This document shows, in pieces, positions 44,272 through 54,014 of a stretch of DNA of 64,000 nucleotides (the stretch's first letter is position 1; the number at the start of each line of letters is the position of its first letter). This DNA comes from Salinarimonas rosea DSM 21201. GTDB lineage: Bacteria; Pseudomonadota; Alphaproteobacteria; Rhizobiales; Beijerinckiaceae. Both the position numbers and the translations under genes were made by a program. The notes beneath the pieces are model-generated. The model worked only from the letters and a program-made list of their open reading frames with translations, was not told the origin of the DNA and made no database searches. Where the stretch lies: positions 214,548 through 278,547 of the forward strand of contig NZ_AUBC01000006.1 of NCBI RefSeq assembly GCF_000429045.1, read 5' to 3'.

Positions 44272-46191
44272 CTAGATCCGCCCGAACCCACGTCGCGACA
44301 GCTCCGAGGAGATCTCGTCGAGGATGGACGGGTCGTCGATCGTGGCGGGCATCGCCCAGTCGTCGCCGTCGGCGATCTTCTTCATCGTGCCGCGCAGGAT
44401 CTTGCCCGAGCGCGTCTTCGGCAGGCGCCCGACGGTGATCGCCAGCTTGAACGCGGCGACCGGGCCGATCCGCTCGCGCACCAGCCCCACGAGCTCCTTC
44501 TCGACCTCGAGCGGCGTCGCCTCGACGCCGGCCTTGAGCACCACGAACCCGCAGGGCACCTCGCCCTTCAGCGCGTCCTTGACGCCGACGACCGCGCACT
44601 CCGCCACCGCCGGATGCGAGGCGAGCACCTCCTCCATGCCGCCCGTGGAGAGGCGATGGCCGGCGACGTTGATGATGTCGTCCGTGCGGCCCATGATGAA
44701 GAGATAGCCGTCCTCGTCGACGAACCCGGCGTCCGACGTGCTGTAGGTGCCGGGGAAGGCCTCGAGGTAGCTCTCGCGGAAGCGGTCGTCCGCGTGCCAG
44801 AGCGTCGGCAGGCAGCCCGGCGGCAGCGGCAGGCGGATGACGATGGAGCCCATCGTATTGAGGCCGACGTCCTGCCCGGCCTCGTCGACGATGCGCACGT
44901 CGTAGCCCGGCATCGGCACGGTCGGCGAGCCGTGCTTGACCGGCAGCGCGCCGAGCCCGACGGGATTGCCGGCGATGGCCCAGCCGGTTTCCGTCTGCCA
45001 CCAGTGATCGATGACCGGGACCTTCAGCGTCTCCTCCGCCCATTGCACGGTGGCGGGATCGGCGCGCTCGCCGGCGAGGAACAGCGCGCGGAAGCGCGAG
45101 AGGTCGTACCGCGCGAGGTGCTCGGCGCGCGGATCCTCCTTCTTGATCGCCCGCAGGGCGGTGGGCGCCGTGAACAGCGTGGTGACGCCGTGCTCGGCGA
45201 TCACGCGCCAGAAGGCGCCGGCGTCGGGCGTGCCCACCGGCTTGCCCTCGTAGAGGATGGTGGTGCACCCGGCGATCAGCGGGCCGTAGACGATGTAGGA
45301 ATGCCCGACGACCCAGCCGACGTCGGAGGCGCACCAGTACACCTCGCCGGGCCGCACGCCGTAGAGCGCGTGCATCGACCAGGCCAGCGCCACCATGTAT
45401 CCGCCGGTGTCGCGCACGACGCCCTTGGGCTTGCCGGTCGTGCCGGACGTGTAGAGCACGTAGAGCGGATCGGTCGCCGCCACCGGCACGCAATCGGCCA
45501 GGCGCCCCTGCGCCTTCGCGCCCGCGACGGCCTGCGCCCAGTCGCGGTCGCGCCCTTCGACGAGCGTCGCCTGCGCCTGCGGCCGCTGGAAGACCAGGCA
45601 CGCGTCGGGCTTGTGGATCGACAGGTCGATCGCCTTGTCGAGCAGCGGCTTGTAGGCGACGGTCCGCCCCGGCTCGAGGCCGCACGAGGCCGAGAGGATG
45701 GCCTTGGGGGTCGCGTCCTCGATGCGGGTCGCCAGCTCCTTCGCCGCGAAGCCGCCGAAGACGACGGAATGGATCGCGCCGATGCGCGCGCAGGCGAGCA
45801 TGGCGAAGACCGCCTGCGGGATCATCGGCATGTAGACGACGACCCGGTCGCCCTTCTCGACACCCATCTCGCGCAGCACGCCCGCCAGAGCGGCGACCTC
45901 GTCGCGCATCTCGGCATAGGTCCACGCCGCCGTCTCGCCGGTCATGGCGCTGTCCCAGATCATCGCCTTCTGGTCGCCGCGCTCGGCGACGTGGCGGTCG
46001 AGCGCGTTGTGGCAGACGTTGCACACGCCGCCCTCGAACCAGCGGCCGTAGACCCCGGCCTTCTCGTCGAGCACCGTCTCGGGTGGGGTGAACCAGTCGA
46101 TCGCCTTCGCCGCCTCGCCCCAGAAGGCCCGTGGGTCGGCCTTCCAGGCGGCGTAAACCTCGTGGTAGCGGCTGGCGCCCGGCGTCGTCAT
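44272..46191 (-). CDS. prpE: Propionate-CoA ligase (propionyl-CoA synthetase)
   Basis: The 639-residue enzyme activates propionate (or acetate) to its CoA ester through an acyl-adenylate. The N-terminal [20 protein letters not shown] and [20 protein letters not shown] patterns separate the PrpE branch from Acs. The AMP-binding loop is [18 protein letters not shown], and the adenylation lysine lies in [20 protein letters not shown]. The start [11 protein letters not shown] at 46191 is family-like. Together with ccr and ecm it would feed C3 units into the ethylmalonyl-CoA route and the citric acid cycle. It is divergent from the phosphodiesterase gene. Confidence 0.9.
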   Translation of the reverse strand: MTTPGASRYHEVYAAWKADPRAFWGEAAKAIDWFTPPETVLDEKAGVYGRWFEGGVCNVCHNALDRHVAERGDQKAMIWDSAMTGETAAWTYAEMRDEVAALAGVLREMGVEKGDRVVVYMPMIPQAVFAMLACARIGAIHSVVFGGFAAKELATRIEDATPKAILSASCGLEPGRTVAYKPLLDKAIDLSIHKPDACLVFQRPQAQATLVEGRDRDWAQAVAGAKAQGRLADCVPVAATDPLYVLYTSGTTGKPKGVVRDTGGYMVALAWSMHALYGVRPGEVYWCASDVGWVVGHSYIVYGPLIAGCTTILYEGKPVGTPDAGAFWRVIAEHGVTTLFTAPTALRAIKKEDPRAEHLARYDLSRFRALFLAGERADPATVQWAEETLKVPVIDHWWQTETGWAIAGNPVGLGALPVKHGSPTVPMPGYDVRIVDEAGQDVGLNTMGSIVIRLPLPPGCLPTLWHADDRFRESYLEAFPGTYSTSDAGFVDEDGYLFIMGRTDDIINVAGHRLSTGGMEEVLASHPAVAECAVVGVKDALKGEVPCGFVVLKAGVEATPLEVEKELVGLVRERIGPVAAFKLAITVGRLPKTRSGKILRGTMKKIADGDDWAMPATIDDPSILDEISSELSRRGFGRI

Positions 46192-46391
46192 GGCTTCGTC
46201 CTCCCGTAGCGTCGTCTCGTTCGGCCGTACGATGCGTCGCGCATGCACGGCGCGCAGGATCGCGCCAAGCCAGACTTTCGGCCATCGGGGAGAGCGCGGA
46301 TGCGTGCCGCGCGGGCGGATCCGCGCCCGGTGCGCTTCATTCGCGCCGGTTTAGGCCCTAGGATGGACCGATCCGATGCGCGAGGTGGACG

Positions 46392-47369
46392 ATGCGGCTC
46401 ATTCTCATCCTCGCGGCGGCGTTCCTCGCCGCCGCGCCTGCCCACGCCTTCGACCTTCAGGGCCACCGCGGCGCGCGCGGGCTCGCGCCGGAGAACACGC
46501 TCGCGGCCGTCGACCAGGCGCTCGCCATCGGCGTCGACACGCTCGAGCTCGATCTCGTCGTCACCGCCGACGACGTCCTCGTCGTCCATCACGACCTCGC
46601 GCTCTCGCCGGACATCGCGCGGGGGCCGGACGGGAGCTGGGTGAGCGAGCCGCTGCCCCTGCGGGGCCTGACGCTGGAGGCGGTGAAGACCTACGACGTC
46701 GGCCGGATCCGCCCGGGCTCCGACTACGCCCGCCGCTTCGCCGACCAGATCACCCGCGACGGCGCGCGTATCCCGACGCTGGAGGAGGTGTTCGCCCGCG
46801 TCGAGGCGCTCGGCGCCGGGCACGTGCGCTACAATCTCGAGACCAAGATCCGCCCCGACCGCGCCGACCTCTCGCCCACGCCGGAGGCCTTCGCCGCCCT
46901 CCTCGCCGAGCTCGTGCGCGCGCACGGCCTCGCGGAGCGGGTGAGCGTGCAGAGCTTCGACTGGCGCACCCTCGACGCGATGGCCGAGAGTGCGCCCGAG
47001 ATCGCGCGGGTCTGCCTGACGGCGCAGGGGCGTTTCGATACGCTGGAGGTGGGCCGGCCCGGCGCCTCGCCGTGGCTCGGCGGCCGTGACGCGGACGACG
47101 CGGAGGGCTCCGCGCCGCGGCTCGCGGCGGCTGCCGGCTGCAGGGTCTGGTCGCCGCACCACGAGGACGTCGACCCCGAGAGCCTGGCGGAGGCGAAGGG
47201 GCTCGGCCTCGCCGTGATCCCCTGGACGGTCAACGAGATCGCCGCCATGCGCCGGCTCGTGGAGATGGGCGTCGACGGCATCGTCACCGACTACCCCAAC
47301 CGCCTGCGGGCGCTCCTCGTCGAGCGCGGCGACGCGGTGGCGCCGCAGGTCCGCCTACCGAGGCGCTGA
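46392..47369 (+). CDS. Secreted glycerophosphodiester phosphodiesterase
   Basis: The 325-residue protein has a signal peptide (MRLILILAAAFLAAAPAHA). A TIM-barrel GDPD domain follows with DLQGHRGARGLAPENTLAAV, TLELDLVVTADDVLVVHHD (metal-binding Glu and Asp, and catalytic His) and a C-terminal WTVNEIAAMRRLVEMGVDGI. It would hydrolyse glycerophosphodiesters in the periplasm, releasing glycerol-3-phosphate and alcohols and helping phosphate and lipid head-group salvage. A similar number of residues is found in GlpQ/UgpQ-like enzymes. Confidence 0.93.
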   Translation: MRLILILAAAFLAAAPAHAFDLQGHRGARGLAPENTLAAVDQALAIGVDTLELDLVVTADDVLVVHHDLALSPDIARGPDGSWVSEPLPLRGLTLEAVKTYDVGRIRPGSDYARRFADQITRDGARIPTLEEVFARVEALGAGHVRYNLETKIRPDRADLSPTPEAFAALLAELVRAHGLAERVSVQSFDWRTLDAMAESAPEIARVCLTAQGRFDTLEVGRPGASPWLGGRDADDAEGSAPRLAAAAGCRVWSPHHEDVDPESLAEAKGLGLAVIPWTVNEIAAMRRLVEMGVDGIVTDYPNRLRALLVERGDAVAPQVRLPRR

Positions 47370-47427
47370 CGTCGAACCGCAGCCGCAGGCCCGGCGTTGC
47401 CCGCCCAACGGGGCGAGGCGGGCGACC

Positions 47428-48612
47428 ATGACGGAATGGCTTCGGCGAGCGCGGACGGTCTCGGTGGTCCTGCTGGCGCTCGGCGCGAGCGCCTGCGCGA
47501 GCACGCCGCGCGAGCCGTACGACGCCGCGCTCGCCGAGGCGGCGGAGATCCCCGGGATCGCCGACGCGCGCCTGTATCTCGACGCGCCACCCGAGACCGT
47601 CCGGGCACGGGTCCGTGCGCTCGCGCGCGCCACCCGCGGCTACGCGGGAGGACGGATGCAGGTGCTCGCGATCTCCGGGGGCGGCGCCACGGGTGCCTTC
47701 GGTGCCGGTGTCGTCACCGGCTGGAGCGCACGGGGCGATCGTCCCGTCTTCGACATCGTGAGCGGCGTCTCGATCGGTGCGCTGATCGCGCCGCTCGTCT
47801 TCCTGGGCGAGGCCTACGATCCGGTGATCGAGGCCATGTTCGCCGACGGCTCCGCCGCCGGCGTCGTGCGGCTGCGCAACCCGCTCTCGATCCTGGCGAG
47901 CGGCGCACTCGACCCGCGGCCGCTCGAGCGGCTGATCGCCGAGGTCGTCGATGCGCGGGTGCTCGCACGGATCGCGGGCGAGCACCGCGCCGGGCGTCGG
48001 CTCCTGGTCGTCACCACCAATCTCGATTCGCAGCGGGGCGTGATCTGGGACCTGGGTGCGATCGCCGCATCGGGGCATCCCGAGGCGCCGGCCCTGTTCC
48101 GGCGGGTGCTGCGCGCGTCGGCCGCGCTCCCGGGCGCCTACGAGCCGGTACGGATCGAGGTGGCGGCGGCCGGCCGGGCGTTCGAGGAGCTGCACGTCGA
48201 CGGCGGGGTGACGGCCAACGTGCTGGTCGTCCCCGAGGCGCTGCTGGACGGCCGGATCGGGGCGGACCTGCCGACGCGGGACGGAGATGTCAGGGTCATC
48301 GTCAACGGCCGCGTCGGCCCCGATTTCGAGGTCGTCGCGGATTCGACGCTTCCCGTCGTCGTGCGGTCGTTCGAGACGGCGGTGAAGGCGAACACGCAGC
48401 GCATCCTCGAGGACACCCGCGCCTTCGCGCGCCGGCGCGGGCTGTCCTTCTCCGTGGCGTCGATCGGCGCGGACCTGCCGGACGCGGACCCGCTCGCCTT
48501 CGATCGCGAGGACATGCGCGACGCATTCGCGCACGGCTATGCCCGCGCGCTGGCGGGCACCGCGTTCGACGACGGCGCGAGCCCCGCGCGCGCCGTTACC
48601 GCACGACGTTGA
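47428..48612 (+). CDS. Patatin-like phospholipase, predicted lipoprotein
   Basis: The 394-residue protein starts with a lipoprotein signal (VVLLALGASACAS, lipobox ending at Cys). A patatin domain follows: the oxyanion hole is in LAISGGGATGAFGAG, the nucleophile Ser in GVSIGALIAP, and the catalytic Asp in the DGG of LHVDGGVTANVL. Such enzymes release fatty acids from phospholipids. The C-terminal 60 residues are a helical extension. The stop overlaps the flgE 3' end by 17 nt, tail to tail. Confidence 0.9.
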   Translation: MTEWLRRARTVSVVLLALGASACASTPREPYDAALAEAAEIPGIADARLYLDAPPETVRARVRALARATRGYAGGRMQVLAISGGGATGAFGAGVVTGWSARGDRPVFDIVSGVSIGALIAPLVFLGEAYDPVIEAMFADGSAAGVVRLRNPLSILASGALDPRPLERLIAEVVDARVLARIAGEHRAGRRLLVVTTNLDSQRGVIWDLGAIAASGHPEAPALFRRVLRASAALPGAYEPVRIEVAAAGRAFEELHVDGGVTANVLVVPEALLDGRIGADLPTRDGDVRVIVNGRVGPDFEVVADSTLPVVVRSFETAVKANTQRILEDTRAFARRRGLSFSVASIGADLPDADPLAFDREDMRDAFAHGYARALAGTAFDDGASPARAVTARR

Positions 48613-49945
48613 GCACGTCTCGGATCATCTCCTGTGAGGCCGAGATCACCCGCGTGTTGGCGGTGTAGGCCTGCTGGGTGACGATCATCTTGGCGAACTC
48701 CTCGGAGATGTCGACGTTCGAGCTCTCCACGCCGCCGGCGAGCACCGTGCCGCGGGCGAAGGCGACGGAGGGATCGCCGGATTCGCGAGTGGCCTCGAAG
48801 GCGCCGCCGTCGACCCGGCGCAGGGCGTTGGGCGCGAAGAAGCCGACGAGCGACAGCTCCGCCACCGGGCGGACCTGACCGTTGCTGTAGGAGATCGAGA
48901 CCACGCCCTCCTCGGAGATCGCCACGCTCTCGTAGCGGCCGACACCGAAGCCGTTCTGCTCGATGAAGCTCGGGATCACCGAGCCGCCGGTGTCGTTCAC
49001 CGTCATGCCGCCCTGGATGTTGATGTCGACCGGCTGGAACACGACGTTGTTGATGGTGACGTCCGTGCCCGACGAGAGCGCCCCGTCCGGCGGGCCGGTC
49101 ATCGCGCCGGCGGTGTTGAAGGACACGGCGTCGGTGTCGAGGCGCCGCCAGGTGTCGGTGGGGGTGCCCGAGCGGGATTCGTAGTAGAGCGCCCAGGTGC
49201 TGCCCGCCGCCGGATCGTTGGTCAGCCGTCCCCAGCGCAGGTTCATGCTGCCGATGGCGCCCACCGCGTTGTAGACGGTGACGCTGCCACCGGGCAGGGT
49301 GGAGTTCAGGAAGTCGGTCTCCTGCGCCTCCGTGACCGCCGCCGGCCCGCCGGCCGGGACCATCTCGGCGGTGCCGCCGCCCTGGGCGGTCACCGTGCCC
49401 GGGTTCGTCGGCAGCGAGGCCTGGTAGGTCACCGTCGAGGTCGGGTTCGGGTCGAGCCGCCCGAGCAGCTCCTGCGTGATCTGGATGAAGCCGCCCTGCT
49501 GGTTGGGCAGCGGCGCGCCCGTCGTGCGATCGAGCATCGTGCCGCGCAGCGCGTAGCCGGCGCCGTTGACCATGTAGCCCTGCCGGTCGAGCTCGAAGTC
49601 GCCGCGCCGTGTGTAGAGCTCCGGGCTCTGGCGCACGACCGTCGTCGTCGTCACCGGGGGCTGGCCGACGACGAAGAAGCCTTGCCCGTTGAGCGCGACG
49701 TTGGTGTCGATGTTCGTCGGCAGGTACGAGCCCGTGAGCGTGTTCGTCGCGCGCGAGAACGCGTTCACCGAGCCCGAGACTTGCCGCGAGATCGGCTGCT
49801 CGGGGACGAGGTCCGCGAAGCTCGTGTCCACCCGCTTGAAGCCGGGGGTCGAGGAGTTCGCGATGTTGCCCGAGATGTTCTGCATGCTGAAGGACTGGGA
49901 CCTGAGGCCCGCCACCGCGGTCAGCAAGGATCCGAAGCTGCCCAT
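48596..49945 (-). CDS. flgE: Flagellar hook protein FlgE
   Basis: FlgE polymerises into the flagellar hook. The 449-residue protein has the N-terminal rod/hook signature GLRSQSFSMQNISGNIANSS with TPGFKRV, and the C-terminal VESSNVDISEEFAKMIVTQQ with QAYTANTRVISASQEMIRDV. The middle is variable, as expected for surface-exposed domains. The ATG at 49945 gives MGSFGSLLTAV. It is divergent from fliG, with a CtrA box in the shared upstream region. Confidence 0.93.
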   Translation of the reverse strand: MGSFGSLLTAVAGLRSQSFSMQNISGNIANSSTPGFKRVDTSFADLVPEQPISRQVSGSVNAFSRATNTLTGSYLPTNIDTNVALNGQGFFVVGQPPVTTTTVVRQSPELYTRRGDFELDRQGYMVNGAGYALRGTMLDRTTGAPLPNQQGGFIQITQELLGRLDPNPTSTVTYQASLPTNPGTVTAQGGGTAEMVPAGGPAAVTEAQETDFLNSTLPGGSVTVYNAVGAIGSMNLRWGRLTNDPAAGSTWALYYESRSGTPTDTWRRLDTDAVSFNTAGAMTGPPDGALSSGTDVTINNVVFQPVDINIQGGMTVNDTGGSVIPSFIEQNGFGVGRYESVAISEEGVVSISYSNGQVRPVAELSLVGFFAPNALRRVDGGAFEATRESGDPSVAFARGTVLAGGVESSNVDISEEFAKMIVTQQAYTANTRVISASQEMIRDVLNVVR

Positions 49946-50128
49946 GACCGATCTACCCTCTTCGCTTCCCGTCGACGCCGGAACGCAGCGCCACTCGCCG
50001 ACGGCGGCGCAAGCAGCGTGCCACGGGTGCGATCCTTGCGGCACAAGGGTTCGCGCGGATCGGTCGAGGCCGGCGCCCGGCAAGGGACGCGCTCCGCCCG
50101 GCAGGATCTGCCGGGTTCGGCCGTGGGC

Positions 50129-50143
50129 TTAACCCTCCGTTAA
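50129..50143 (+). promoter_or_regulatory. Predicted CtrA box upstream of fliG (between flgE and fliG)
   Basis: TTAACCCTCCGTTAA is a perfect TTAA-N7-TTAA CtrA site, 36 nt before the fliG ATG. Fourteen nt upstream lies a 7-bp inverted repeat, CCCGGCA-GGATC-TGCCGGG (50097-50115). The site could serve fliG and, at more distance, the divergent flgE. CtrA activation of early flagellar genes is known in Alphaproteobacteria. Confidence 0.65.
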
Positions 50144-50178
50144 CGCTCACGCGTGTGTGCTGGGCGCGCGGGTGCGCG

Positions 50179-51264
50179 ATGGCGAATCCCGCACCAGACA
50201 CACAGTTCCGGGACCATCTCGCCATGGCCGCCTCCGCCGTCACCGCCGCGCTCGCCGCCACCGACGAGTTCGACAGCCTCCCCGGGCCCCAGCGCGCGGC
50301 GCTGTTCCTGCTGCTTCTCGGCGAGCAGCACGGCAAGCCGATCTGGGCGATGCTCGACGAGGAGGAGGTGCGCTCGGTTTCCCACGCGATGGTGCAGCTC
50401 GGCACCGTCGATGCCTCGACGGTCGAGCGGCTGATCGTCGACTTCATCCAGCGGCTGTCGAACTCGAGCGTCTCGGGCTCGGTGGAGCGCACCGAGCAGC
50501 TCCTGATGAAGGTCTTCCCGCCCGACCAGGTGGCCATCATCATGGCCGAGATCTACAACACCTCGGGCAAGCGCATCTGGACGCGCCTCTCGCAGATCGA
50601 CGCCGAGATCCTGGCGAACTACCTGCGCTCGGAATACCCGCAGACGGTCGCGGTGATCCTCTCCCGCGTGCGCCCCGACCACGCCGCGCGGGTGCTCACG
50701 ATGCTGCCCGACGACTTCGCGCTCGACGTCGTCAACCGCATGCTCAAGCTCGAGACGGTTCAGAAGGAGGCGCTCCACCACATCGAGGAGACGCTGCGCC
50801 TCGAGTTCGTCGGCGCCGTCGCCCAGACCGCCAAGCGCGACGCGCACGAGGCGATGGCGGAAGTGTTCAACGCCTTCGACCGCCAGACGGAGACCCGCTT
50901 CCTCTCGGCGCTCGACGACCTCAACCGCGACGCGGCCAAGCGCATCCGCCAGCTGATGTTCACCTTCGAGGACCTCACCAAGCTCGATCCGGCCTCGGCC
51001 CAGACGCTGATCCGCCAGGTCGACAAGGCGGTGCTGTGCAAGGCGCTCAAGGGCTCGCCCGAGCCGGTGCGAGCCTTCTTCATGGGCAACATGTCGAGCC
51101 GCGCCGCCAAGAACCTCAACGAGGAGATGGAGTCGCTCGGGCCGATCCGCATCAAGGACGTCGACGAGGCCCAGCTCGCGATGGTCAACCTGGCCAAGGA
51201 GCTCGCCGACAAGGGCGACATCATGATCTCCAAGAACCGCGCCGAGGAAGAGCTGATCTACTGA
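50179..51264 (+). CDS. fliG: Flagellar motor switch protein FliG
   Basis: FliG links the MS ring to the C-ring and interacts with the stator for torque. The 361-residue protein shows the three-domain layout: the N-terminal part with LPGPQRAALFLLLLGEQHGK, the middle with YPQTVAVILSRVRPDHAARVL (EHPQ-like position replaced by EYPQ), and the C-terminal part with FTFEDLTKLD and charged torque helices (KALKGSPEPVRAFFMGNMS). The start is uncertain: ATG 50179 is used, but ATG 50224 is possible, and neither has a clear ribosome-binding site. Confidence 0.93.
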   Translation: MANPAPDTQFRDHLAMAASAVTAALAATDEFDSLPGPQRAALFLLLLGEQHGKPIWAMLDEEEVRSVSHAMVQLGTVDASTVERLIVDFIQRLSNSSVSGSVERTEQLLMKVFPPDQVAIIMAEIYNTSGKRIWTRLSQIDAEILANYLRSEYPQTVAVILSRVRPDHAARVLTMLPDDFALDVVNRMLKLETVQKEALHHIEETLRLEFVGAVAQTAKRDAHEAMAEVFNAFDRQTETRFLSALDDLNRDAAKRIRQLMFTFEDLTKLDPASAQTLIRQVDKAVLCKALKGSPEPVRAFFMGNMSSRAAKNLNEEMESLGPIRIKDVDEAQLAMVNLAKELADKGDIMISKNRAEEELIY

Positions 51265-51490
51265 GGCCCCGGCATCCCGAGCGGGGCGATTCCGGTCACG
51301 GACGTCGCGACCCGCGGGTCGCTCTCTCGGGTGACGCCGGCACCGAGCGCGCGCCGCATGGCCGCCGGCGTCGAGGCTGCACACGGCGCCGCATCGGGCT
51401 TCTCTCGAAACCGGAACGTCGTCGGGCGGGTTGTCGAGGCACCGCCCGCACGGTCTGATGCGCCGAATGCCCGGCGCACGAGGATATGCG

Positions 51491-52489
51491 ATGCACGGCT
51501 TTCTGCGACCTGTACCGAGCTGGCTCCGGGCTGCCCTGCTCCTGGGGGCTCCCGTTCTCGCCATCCTGGCGGCGAGAGTGCTGACGAAGACCGCGCTCGC
51601 CGGCGAATACCCTCGGGCGGCGGCCCTGTTGTTCCTCTGGATCGCGGCGGACGCGCTGGCTCTCGCGACGATCGCCAAGGCGCCGGACAGGCGTCCGGGC
51701 CTGCGCGCCATCCTCGGAGCCTTTGCGGCGGCCTGCCTGATCGTCCCGATCGCCGCCGCAGCGCCGGTCCGGGAGGCCCTGTTCGGCATGCCGGCGGTCT
51801 CGGCGGCCATGGCGCTGACCCTCGCCCTATACGCGTTCTGGAGCGTGACCGAGGCGGCGATCCGTCTGCGGCAGTCGGGCTCGCTTGCTGCGGCAGTCGG
51901 CGAGATCCTGCCGAGGCGACTGGTCGATCTGGTTCACGCCGAACTGTCGATGGCCGCGCTTGCGCTGTTTCGCTGGAATGTGCCGGCGGACATCCCTGCC
52001 GGAGCCCAGGCTTTTGCATACCACCGCCATCTCACACCGATGGTGGCGGCTTTCCTCGTTCTCCAGCTGATCGAGCTGGCCGTGGTTCACCTGCTGGTCG
52101 GCCTATGGAGCGAAACGGCGGCGCTGGTGCTGCTCGCACTGAGCGTCTGGGGCGTGATCTGGCTCGTCGCCTTGCTCAAGTCGTTCCGGATCTATCCTGT
52201 TCTCGTGCATCGGAACGCGGTCGTGGTGCGAGCCGGCAGCCTCGTCGACGAGACGATACCTCTCGATGCCATCGCGAGGAGGACGGCCAATTTCGACTCC
52301 GAGCGCCTGAAGTCGAAGCGAACGCTCAATGCGGCCGTCCTCGCCTGGCCCAACGTGTTCCTCGAGCTCGGCAGCCCCATCCAGGTCCGCACCGTCTTCG
52401 GGGGGCGGCGGACTGTCGATGCGGTCGCGTTCAGGTTGGACGATCCGGCGCCCTTCTTCCGGCAGCTCGACGCAGCAACGGGCGCATAG
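51491..52489 (+). CDS. Integral membrane protein of unknown function
   Basis: The 332-residue protein has about seven hydrophobic segments, then a cytosolic C-terminal part of about 90 residues (FRIYPVLVHRNAVVVRAGSL onward) that resembles the PH-like tail of small bacterial membrane proteins. I do not recognise a family. The ATG at 51491 is chosen because GAGGA lies 6 nt upstream; in-frame ATGs at 51431 and 51458 lack this. It lies between fliG and ccr without obvious linkage to either. Confidence 0.7.
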   Translation: MHGFLRPVPSWLRAALLLGAPVLAILAARVLTKTALAGEYPRAAALLFLWIAADALALATIAKAPDRRPGLRAILGAFAAACLIVPIAAAAPVREALFGMPAVSAAMALTLALYAFWSVTEAAIRLRQSGSLAAAVGEILPRRLVDLVHAELSMAALALFRWNVPADIPAGAQAFAYHRHLTPMVAAFLVLQLIELAVVHLLVGLWSETAALVLLALSVWGVIWLVALLKSFRIYPVLVHRNAVVVRAGSLVDETIPLDAIARRTANFDSERLKSKRTLNAAVLAWPNVFLELGSPIQVRTVFGGRRTVDAVAFRLDDPAPFFRQLDAATGA

Positions 52490-52551
52490 ACTTCGGAAAC
52501 GGCCGTTGCGATACGCCTTTGGGCGGACCGGAGGCTCATGCTCCGGAGGCA

Positions 52552-53808
52552 CTACCCCCCAGCCGCCTCCACCGCGTCCTCGAACGTCCGCAGCCCCGTG
52601 CGCGGCGCGTTCACCAGCACCGCCATGTTCCCGGGCGCGTGCTCGTTCTTCCACATCTTGTGGTGGGCGAGCGGGATCTTGTCCCAGGAGAACACCTCGG
52701 ACATGCACGGGTCGATGCGCCGGTCGAGCACGAACTGGTTCGCCGCCGAGGCCTGCTTCAGGTGGGCGAAGTGGGAGCCCTGGATGCGCTTCTGGCGCAT
52801 CCAGACGTAGCGCGCGTCGAAGCTCAGGTTGAACCCGGTCGTGCCGGCGCAGAACACCACCATGCCGCCGCGCTTGGCCACGAGGCAGGAGACCGGGAAG
52901 GTCGCCTCGCCCGGGTGCTCGAAGACGATGTCGACGTCCTTCTTTCCGGTGAGCTCCCAGATCGCCTTGCCGAAGCGCCGCGCCTCCTTGGCCCAGGCAT
53001 TGTACTCGTCGGTCCCGACCTGCGGCATCTGCCCCCAGCAGGAGAAGTCCTTGCGGTTGATGACGCCCTTGGCGCCGAGCGAGAGCACGTAGTCGCGCTT
53101 GGTCTCGTCGGAGATGATGCCGATGGCGTTGGCGCCCGCCGCCGCGCAGAGCTGCACGCCGAAGACCCCGAGCCCGCCGGAGGCGCCCCAGACCAGCACG
53201 TTGTCGGAGGGCTTCAGGGTGTGCGGCTGGTGGCCGAAGAGCATGCGGTAGGCGGTGGCGAGGGTGAGCGTGTAGCAGGCGCTCTCCTCCCAGGTGAGGT
53301 GGCGCGGCTTCTCCATCAGCTGGCGCGACTGCACCCGCGCGAACTGTGCATGCCCGCCGTCGGGCGTCTCGAAGCCCCAGATCCGCTGCGAGGCGGAGAG
53401 CATGGGATCGCCGCCGTTGCACTCCTCGTCGTCGCCGTCGTCCTGGTTGCAGTGGACGATGACCTCGTCGCCGACCTTCCAGCGCTTGACCTTGGCGCCG
53501 ACCTTCCAGACCACGCCCGCCGCGTCCGAGCCGGCGACGTGGAAGGGGTTCTTGTGGAAGTCGAGCACCGAAACCGGCTGGCCGAGCGCGGCCCAGACGC
53601 CGTTGTAGTTGACGCCGCCGGCCATCATGTAGAGCAGCACCTCGTCGTCGCCGATCTCCCAGGTGGGCACGCGCTCGACGACCAGGCTCTCCATCGGCGG
53701 GCCGTGGCGATCCTTGCGGATCGTGTAGGCGAGCATCGTCGCCGGCACGTGGCCGAGCGGGGGGATCTCCCCGATCTCGTAGGCGTCCTTCACCGGCTGG
53801 CTCGACAT
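52552..53808 (-). CDS. ccr: Crotonyl-CoA carboxylase/reductase
   Basis: Ccr converts crotonyl-CoA, CO2 and NADPH to ethylmalonyl-CoA, the signature step of the ethylmalonyl-CoA pathway. The 418-residue protein is a medium-chain dehydrogenase/reductase. HVAGSDAAGVVWKVG is followed by the CCR-specific insert IVHCNQDDGDDEECNGGDPM and the NADPH site VWGASGGLGVFGVQLCAAAG. The start MSSQPVKD at 53808 has a GAGGA ribosome-binding site; a start eight codons earlier is possible. It is divergent from ecm, which acts later in the same pathway. Confidence 0.96.
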   Translation of the reverse strand: MSSQPVKDAYEIGEIPPLGHVPATMLAYTIRKDRHGPPMESLVVERVPTWEIGDDEVLLYMMAGGVNYNGVWAALGQPVSVLDFHKNPFHVAGSDAAGVVWKVGAKVKRWKVGDEVIVHCNQDDGDDEECNGGDPMLSASQRIWGFETPDGGHAQFARVQSRQLMEKPRHLTWEESACYTLTLATAYRMLFGHQPHTLKPSDNVLVWGASGGLGVFGVQLCAAAGANAIGIISDETKRDYVLSLGAKGVINRKDFSCWGQMPQVGTDEYNAWAKEARRFGKAIWELTGKKDVDIVFEHPGEATFPVSCLVAKRGGMVVFCAGTTGFNLSFDARYVWMRQKRIQGSHFAHLKQASAANQFVLDRRIDPCMSEVFSWDKIPLAHHKMWKNEHAPGNMAVLVNAPRTGLRTFEDAVEAAGG

Positions 53809-53843
53809 GGTCTCGTCCTCGTCGTCTCGCATCCCGTGGCGCG

Positions 53844-53871
53844 AGAGTAGCGCGGGAGGGGTGCATCGCAA
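53844..53871 (-). promoter_or_regulatory. Possible promoter of ccr
   Basis: On the minus strand TTGCGA and TACTCT are 16 nt apart, with the -10 hexamer 36 nt upstream of the ccr ATG. Matches to consensus are partial (4/6 each). No confident promoter was found for the divergent ecm. Confidence 0.35.
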
Positions 53872-54014
53872 CACGACCAAAGGGGGAGGCGCCGGCTCCG
53901 TTCCCGGTTCGCCTCTCGGCAAAAGGGATGAGGGCGCGGCGCTGGACCGCGCTCTATATGCAGTGCACCATGCTCCGCCTCGCACGAACCGGGGCGACGA
54001 TCGGGAGAGGCGCG